NCBI GenBank assembly: GCA_038205755.1 | Contig: JBBRBN010000102.1 | Coordinates: forward strand, 1 to 10,634 | Length of the DNA: 10,634 nt | DNA from: JANNWF01 sp038205755 | GTDB taxonomy: Bacteria > Pseudomonadota > Gammaproteobacteria > Xanthomonadales > Xanthomonadaceae | Reading direction: 5' to 3' | Shown here: in pieces, positions 7,468-10,634 of the stretch | Layout: every line of letters starts with the position of its first letter | Position numbering within the stretch: position 1 is the stretch's first letter | The notes under the pieces: model-generated | Told to the model about the DNA's origin: nothing | Seen by the model: the letters and a program-made list of their open reading frames with translations, nothing else | Databases searched by the model: none | Made by a program: the position numbers and the translations under genes

Positions 7468-7992
7468 TCAGGCAGGCTCAATGCCCGGCTGGATCAGATC
7501 AGCCAGTCGCAGGGCGGCAATCCGTTCAATCTGTCGCAGCGCCTCCGCCAGCTCACGTTCGCGGCTGTTGCCAACCCGCGCCGCCATGCTGGCGATGATG
7601 CTGGCGCGGGTATGCCCACGCACGGCGAGAATGAAGGGGAACCCGAAGGTTTGCTGATAACGGTCGTTCAGCTCGGTGAGCTGGGCGAACTCGGTCGCGC
7701 TGCAGTCGCGCAGGCCGGCGCCGCCCTGCTCGCTGTTGGAGGCGGCGGTCAGTTCGCCGCGCACTGCCGCTTGGCTGGCGAGCTGCGGATGCGCGCGGAT
7801 CAGCGCCAGCTGCGCGGCGTCTCCGGCCTGCGCCACGACCCCGCACATGGCCGCATGCAGATTGTCGACGCTGTCAAACGGTCGTGTACTCCAGGCGCGC
7901 TCGGCGACCCACGGCGAGTGCTCGAAGATCGCGCCGAGCGCCGCGGCGCACGATGCCGCGTCCAGGGCGTTGATGTGCTCCAGGGTCAGCAT
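7468..7992 (-). CDS. uraD: OHCU decarboxylase UraD
   Basis: It decarboxylates OHCU stereospecifically to (S)-allantoin. The protein has 174 residues, usual for stand-alone UraD. Visible family motifs are HSPWVAERAW (25-34), RAHPQLA with the catalytic His (H68), SNSEQGGAGL (85-94, with the S-E-Q triplet that contacts substrate), and ELNDRYQQTFGFPFILAVRG (107-126, with R111). The helical remainder ends in RQIERIAALRLADLI. The ATG at 7992 overlaps the last 7 bases of puuE, showing tight coupling and no need for its own ribosome site. It works between HIUase, encoded in the plus-strand unit, and PuuE, its upstream neighbour, so the two convergent units must be expressed together. No peroxisomal or export signal is present; it is cytoplasmic. 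Confidence 0.95.
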   Translation of the reverse strand: MLTLEHINALDAASCAAALGAIFEHSPWVAERAWSTRPFDSVDNLHAAMCGVVAQAGDAAQLALIRAHPQLASQAAVRGELTAASNSEQGGAGLRDCSATEFAQLTELNDRYQQTFGFPFILAVRGHTRASIIASMAARVGNSRERELAEALRQIERIAALRLADLIQPGIEPA

Positions 7993-8933
7993 GGCTGATC
8001 GGCCTGCAGCGGCGCCGGGTGGCGCTGCCGCCAGTGCTGGGCAATGTCGATCCGGCGGCAGATCCAGACCCTGTCGAAACGCGCCACGTGGTCCAGAAAG
8101 CGCTGCAGCGCGGCGATCCGTCCGGGGCGCCCGAGCAGACGGCAGTGCATCCCGACCGACATCATCCGTGGCGTGTGTTCGCCTTCTGCGTAGAGCGCGT
8201 CAAAGCTGTCTCGCAGATACTCGAAAAAGTGGCCGGCGGTGTTGAAGCCCTGCGCAGTGGCAAAGCGCATGTCGTTGGCGTCCAGCGTGTAGGGCAGCAC
8301 CAGATGCTGGCGGATGCTGCCGTCGTCGAGCGACACCGGCTGCCACAGCGGCAGGTCGTCGCCGTAGTAGTCAGAGTCGTACTCGAAACCGCCGTGCTCA
8401 ACCAGCAGGCGGCGCGTGTTGGGGCTGTCGCGTCCGGTGTACCAGCCCAGCGGCGCGCTGCCGGTCAGCTCGCGGTGGGCCTGTACCGCCAGCTGCAGGT
8501 GCGCGCGCTCCATGTCGATCGGCAGGTTCTGGTAGTGGATCCAGCGCCAGCCGTGCGACGCGATCTCATGACCTTGATCGAGGCAGGCGCGCACAAAGTC
8601 CGGGTTGCGCTGCATCGCCATCGCCACGCCGAACACGGTAAGCGGCAAACCGCGGCGTTCGAACTCGCGGAGGATGCGCCAGCCGCCGACCCGCGAGCCG
8701 TACTCGTAGATCGACTCCATGCTCAGATGGCGCGATGGATACGAAGCCGCGCCGATGATTTCCGACAGAAACTGCTCGCTGCCGGCATCGCCGTGCAGCA
8801 CGCAGTTTTCGCCGCCCTCCTCGTAGTTGAGGACGAACTGCAGCGCGACGCGGGCGCCGCCCGGCCAGTCGGCCTGCGGCGGCTGGCGACCGTAGCCGAT
8901 CAGGTCGCGGGGGTAGAGGGATTCGGGAGTCAT
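7986..8933 (-). CDS. puuE: Allantoinase PuuE (polysaccharide-deacetylase fold)
   Basis: It hydrolyses (S)-allantoin to allantoate. The protein has 315 residues and belongs to the NodB/polysaccharide deacetylase-like family of PuuE enzymes, not to the amidohydrolase allantoinases (AllB). Visible blocks are YPRDLIGYG (7-15), FVLNYEEGGENCVLHGDAGSE (33-53), YEYGSRVGGWRILREFERRGLPLTVF (77-101), GHEIASHGWRWIHY (121-134, H127 and H133), GWYTGRDSPNTRRLL (163-177) and YDSDYYGDDLP (185-195). The usual deacetylase TFDD metal motif is replaced by NYEEG, in line with the metal-independent activity described for PuuE. The start at 8933 (MTPESLYPRDLIGYG) is preferred over the in-frame ATG at 8999, whose extension is Arg-rich and not family-like. 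It is the first gene of the four-gene minus unit; no clear ribosome site or promoter is seen. A 117-base gap separates it from the upstream GYF_2-RDD gene. Confidence 0.95.
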   Translation of the reverse strand: MTPESLYPRDLIGYGRQPPQADWPGGARVALQFVLNYEEGGENCVLHGDAGSEQFLSEIIGAASYPSRHLSMESIYEYGSRVGGWRILREFERRGLPLTVFGVAMAMQRNPDFVRACLDQGHEIASHGWRWIHYQNLPIDMERAHLQLAVQAHRELTGSAPLGWYTGRDSPNTRRLLVEHGGFEYDSDYYGDDLPLWQPVSLDDGSIRQHLVLPYTLDANDMRFATAQGFNTAGHFFEYLRDSFDALYAEGEHTPRMMSVGMHCRLLGRPGRIAALQRFLDHVARFDRVWICRRIDIAQHWRQRHPAPLQADQPC

Positions 8934-8985
8934 GCGTCTGCAGCGTGGTCCAAGCGCGCCAATGGACGCAGTGTTGCGGCGAACT

Positions 8986-9006
8986 GCCGCGCGACACAAG
9001 CGCGGC
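8986..9006. repeat. Inverted repeat between the GYF_2-RDD gene and puuE
   Basis: A perfect 7-bp stem, GCCGCGC/GCGCGGC, encloses a 7-base loop, 45 bases past the stop of the GYF_2-RDD gene and 52 bases before the puuE start. There is no T-run on the minus strand, so it is not a canonical intrinsic terminator, but it is the only stem-loop found between the two genes and could separate or attenuate their transcripts. Confidence 0.4.
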
Positions 9007-9050
9007 GAGCGTCTATTGCCGCCCGGTTGCCGGAGTGCCAGGAACCACGG

Positions 9051-10304
9051 TCAACGGCAGCTCGCTGGCAGCGCTCGCGAGGGAAGTTCTGAACTGCAGC
9101 TCCATCTCGAATTGTCGTCGCGCACCAGCCAGATCCGCTTGCCCGCACTGCCGCTGATGCCGTCGATGTCGGCGGCGGTTATCTCGATGACGCAGGCACC
9201 CGATTCGTCTTCACCGATCGCCGAATTCGAGATGTATTGGCCGCTGAGCGCAGGCAGGTTCAGATCGTCCCAGTCCTGCGGGCAGCGACCCTCGCTAAGG
9301 ACGTACTCGCTGACGCCGATCTTCACTGGCGAGGCCGCGATCATCATTTCGCTCACCCTGGCACGCCCCGAGTAGTCGCTGTAGGCGGGTATGGCAATGG
9401 CCAGCAGAATCCCGAGCACGAAGATCACCGGAATCAGCAGCACCAGAGCGATGACCAGGCAGCCGGTGGCGCCGGACTTCTGGCGCTCCGGATGCGCGGT
9501 GTAGGCCCATTTGTCGACCACCAGCGTGCCCGCGATCAGGTCGTGCAGCGCCTGCTTCTTCTCGGTGAACGCGGCCATCAGGAAGCCGATGTACAGGGTC
9601 AGATAGCTCAACGCCGCCGCTGCCCAGCGCCCCAGCGCGTGCGCGAAGCCCAGCCGCCGCCCCTGCGCATCGCATACCTTGATGCCGATGACCTGCTTGC
9701 CCAGCGTCGCCTGACTTGCCGAGCTTTCCATGCCGGCGTAGTAGATCGGTGCCGCGATGAAATACAGCAGGTAGTAGACGCCCTGCGCGATGGCGCCGAA
9801 GGTCTCCATATTGTTGCCGCCGCCGCCAAACACCCCGAACACCACGGCGCCGATGAGGATCACCACCAGCAGCGAGCCGCCAATGATGATCGAATCGATG
9901 ATCAGCGCCGCCCAGCGGCGCAGCAGGCCGGCCTGGACCACGAGTCCGGATCCGGTCGCTCCGACGTCATCAGCGTACGCCGCCGGCGCCGCGCGCGGCG
10001 GCGCGTAGGGCGTTGCTGCGGCCGATGCAGCGGGGGGCGACGCGGGCGCAGATGCAGCAGGCGGCGATGCAGCGGGCGGCGATGCAGCGGGCGGGGAAGG
10101 GGGCGCCTCTCGCGGCGCAACCGCAGCTGCCCGCGACAGGCCCAGTTCGGCGTGGTGCATCGACAGCGGCTGCCAGTCCGACAAGCCGTCGCGCCACACC
10201 TGGGTGTTGCCGTCGATCTGGCCGCTGGCATGCAGCGCCACCAGTTCGTCGGTCGTCACCGGCCCGTTCTGCAGCATGTCGAGCGCGTAGAACCACTGAG
10301 TCAT
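9051..10304 (-). CDS. GYF_2-RDD family membrane protein with type IV pilin-like C-terminal region
   Basis: Function unknown. The 417-residue protein has four parts. Residues 1-50 form a GYF_2 (DUF4339) domain: WFYALDMLQNGPVTTDELVALHASGQIDGNTQVWRDGLSDWQPL. Residues 60-112 are an Ala/Pro linker with SPPAA repeats. Residues 122-265 are an RDD membrane domain (RRWAALIIDSIIIGGSLL, TLGKQVIGIKV, KQALHDLIAGTLVVDKW), with about three to four hydrophobic segments. Residues 280-417 hold a hydrophobic helix running into ILLAIAIPAYSDYSGRARVSE (299-319), as in the N-terminal helix of type IV pilins, and end WSCSSELPSRALPASCR, like a pilin disulfide tail (C403, C416; also C341 and C371). The pilin E5 is absent (Ala286 at the nearest match), and the helix is internal. 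The ATG at 10304 is chosen over 10319 because AGGGGG lies 6 bases upstream. It is not a purine gene by content; it is upstream of puuE on the same strand. Confidence 0.85.
   Translation of the reverse strand: MTQWFYALDMLQNGPVTTDELVALHASGQIDGNTQVWRDGLSDWQPLSMHHAELGLSRAAAVAPREAPPSPPAASPPAASPPAASAPASPPAASAAATPYAPPRAAPAAYADDVGATGSGLVVQAGLLRRWAALIIDSIIIGGSLLVVILIGAVVFGVFGGGGNNMETFGAIAQGVYYLLYFIAAPIYYAGMESSASQATLGKQVIGIKVCDAQGRRLGFAHALGRWAAAALSYLTLYIGFLMAAFTEKKQALHDLIAGTLVVDKWAYTAHPERQKSGATGCLVIALVLLIPVIFVLGILLAIAIPAYSDYSGRARVSEMMIAASPVKIGVSEYVLSEGRCPQDWDDLNLPALSGQYISNSAIGEDESGACVIEITAADIDGISGSAGKRIWLVRDDNSRWSCSSELPSRALPASCR
10051..10095. repeat. Three 15-bp tandem repeats inside the GYF_2-RDD gene
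   Basis: GATGCAGCRGGCGGS is repeated at 10051-10065, 10066-10080 and 10081-10095 with one or two changes. On the coding strand each unit gives five residues of the SPPAA/PPAAS linker. A multiple of three keeps the frame, so copy-number change would only alter linker length. Confidence 0.85.
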
Positions 10305-10310
10305 CGCTTT

Positions 10311-10316
10311 CCCCCT
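10311..10316 (-). promoter_or_regulatory. Ribosome binding site of the GYF_2-RDD gene
   Basis: AGGGGG on the minus strand sits six bases before the ATG at 10304. It decides the start, because the alternative in-frame ATG at 10319 overlaps this site and has no good ribosome site of its own. Confidence 0.7.
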
Positions 10317-10559
10317 CATGAACCCTGATCGCCCGGCGCGCCCCCTGCGCTCCGCGAGACGATCACGGAATTCGCCGCCACCGCCGCGTCGCGGCGCGCC
10401 CAACCCAGCGGGTGTCAAACCGCCGTGAAGGAGTGTGGAGGAAAGCAGCAATCGGTGTCCAACCGGTGCGGCGGAGAGGGTTGAGGCAGAGCAGCGGAGC
10501 AACTCCACTCTACGCGGCGCGCCGCAGGCTTGGCGCATGTGGTCTGCGGCCGGCCTGAC

Positions 10560-10581
10560 GTAGAGCCGAGCTTGCTCGGCT
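10560..10581 (+). repeat. GTAG-headed REP-like hairpin
   Basis: GTAG at 10560-10563 is followed by an 8-bp perfect stem, AGCCGAGC (10564-10571) and GCTCGGCT (10574-10581), with TT between (physically a CTTG loop on a 7-bp stem). This is the same head-plus-palindrome plan as the minus-strand element at 3068-3088, and matches the SMAG-type REPs known in Stenotrophomonas and relatives. No RAYT transposase is in view. Confidence 0.6.
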
Positions 10582-10634
10582 TGGTGAGTGATTCAGGACG
10601 GGGCTTGGTGAGTGACGCAGGGCAGGGCTTGGTG
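10581..10634 (+). repeat. 24-bp tandem repeat running off the right edge
   Basis: TTGGTGAGTGA recurs at 10581 and 10605, and TTGGTG again at 10629, so the period is 24 bases. Between the shared 11-base blocks the remaining 13 bases differ at four or five positions but both end in GGGC. Two full units and the beginning of a third are present. The array abuts the GTAG-headed hairpin and its first unit begins with the last base of the hairpin stem. Confidence 0.8.

Larger units (their letters stand above)
10305..10634. other. Intergenic stretch without a recognisable gene
   Basis: No open frame here has a recognisable protein motif. It holds the ribosome site above, a 7-bp inverted repeat CGCCGCG/CGCGGCG at 10382-10396, a near-perfect direct repeat GGTGTC(A/C)AACCG at 10411-10422 and 10454-10465, a GTAG-headed hairpin, and a 24-base tandem repeat at the right edge. 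A TTGACA hexamer on the minus strand (10413-10418) has no matching -10 box. Confidence 0.7.

Noticed and set aside
8986..9006. Intrinsic terminator between the GYF_2-RDD gene and puuE
   Set aside because: The stem is perfect but short and lacks a T-run; recorded only as an inverted repeat.
8019..9092. A long plus-strand open frame of 357 codons opposite puuE and uraD
   Set aside because: It is antisense to two clear enzymes, has no recognisable domain, and long antisense frames are expected in GC-rich coding DNA.
9237..10328. A plus-strand open frame of 363 codons opposite the GYF_2-RDD gene
   Set aside because: The product is rich in Arg, His and Gln with low-complexity stretches, and the opposite strand carries the GYF_2/RDD motifs and a good ribosome site.
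10413..10418. TTGACA on the minus strand as a -35 box for the GYF_2-RDD gene
   Set aside because: At 16 to 18 bases spacing only GC-rich sequence follows, with nothing like TATAAT, so a sigma-70 promoter cannot be supported.
10560..10634. CRISPR array at the right edge
   Set aside because: The period is 24 bases with no separate repeat and spacer portions of usual length, and the units are similar over most of their length; this is a tandem repeat.

Overview
The window is a compact, GC-rich (roughly two thirds G+C by eye) bacterial locus that encodes a nearly self-contained purine-degradation route from adenine to glyoxylate and urea. It is followed on the right by one unrelated envelope-type protein and a repeat-bearing intergenic stretch. 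Codon use, tight gene overlaps and the Lysobacterales-like REP hairpins (GTAG-headed stem-loops at 3068-3088 on the minus strand and 10560-10581 on the plus strand) suggest a gammaproteobacterium of the Lysobacterales/Xanthomonadales type. This placement is an inference from short repeats and general protein character, not from a marker gene.

Layout: (1) 1-2997, minus strand: xdhA then xdhB (cut by the left window edge), a bacterial two-subunit xanthine dehydrogenase with a 4-base GTGA stop/start overlap. (2) 2998-3238: divergent intergenic region with nested inverted repeats. (3) 3239-5892, plus strand: adenine deaminase, 5-hydroxyisourate hydrolase and the membrane-bound, cytochrome c-fused urate oxidase PuuD, in a tight three-gene unit. 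(4) 5880-8933, minus strand: puuE (allantoinase), uraD (OHCU decarboxylase), alc (allantoicase) and allA (ureidoglycolate lyase), mostly overlapping, and converging on puuD with a 13-base tail-to-tail overlap. (5) 9051-10304, minus strand: a GYF_2-RDD protein with a type IV pilin-like C-terminal region. (6) 10305-10634: no gene; inverted repeats, a GTAG-headed hairpin and a 24-base tandem repeat running off the right edge.

The genes fit one pathway: adenine is deaminated to hypoxanthine, XdhAB oxidises this via xanthine to urate, PuuD oxidises urate to 5-hydroxyisourate with electrons passed to its own c-type heme, UraH and UraD give S-allantoin, PuuE opens the ring to allantoate, allantoicase releases urea and ureidoglycolate, and AllA releases the second urea and glyoxylate. 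No transporter, regulator, urease or Moco-insertion factor (XdhC) is visible; some may lie beyond the left edge. The most unusual single gene is the GYF_2-RDD-pilin-like fusion. The purine genes themselves belong to known families.
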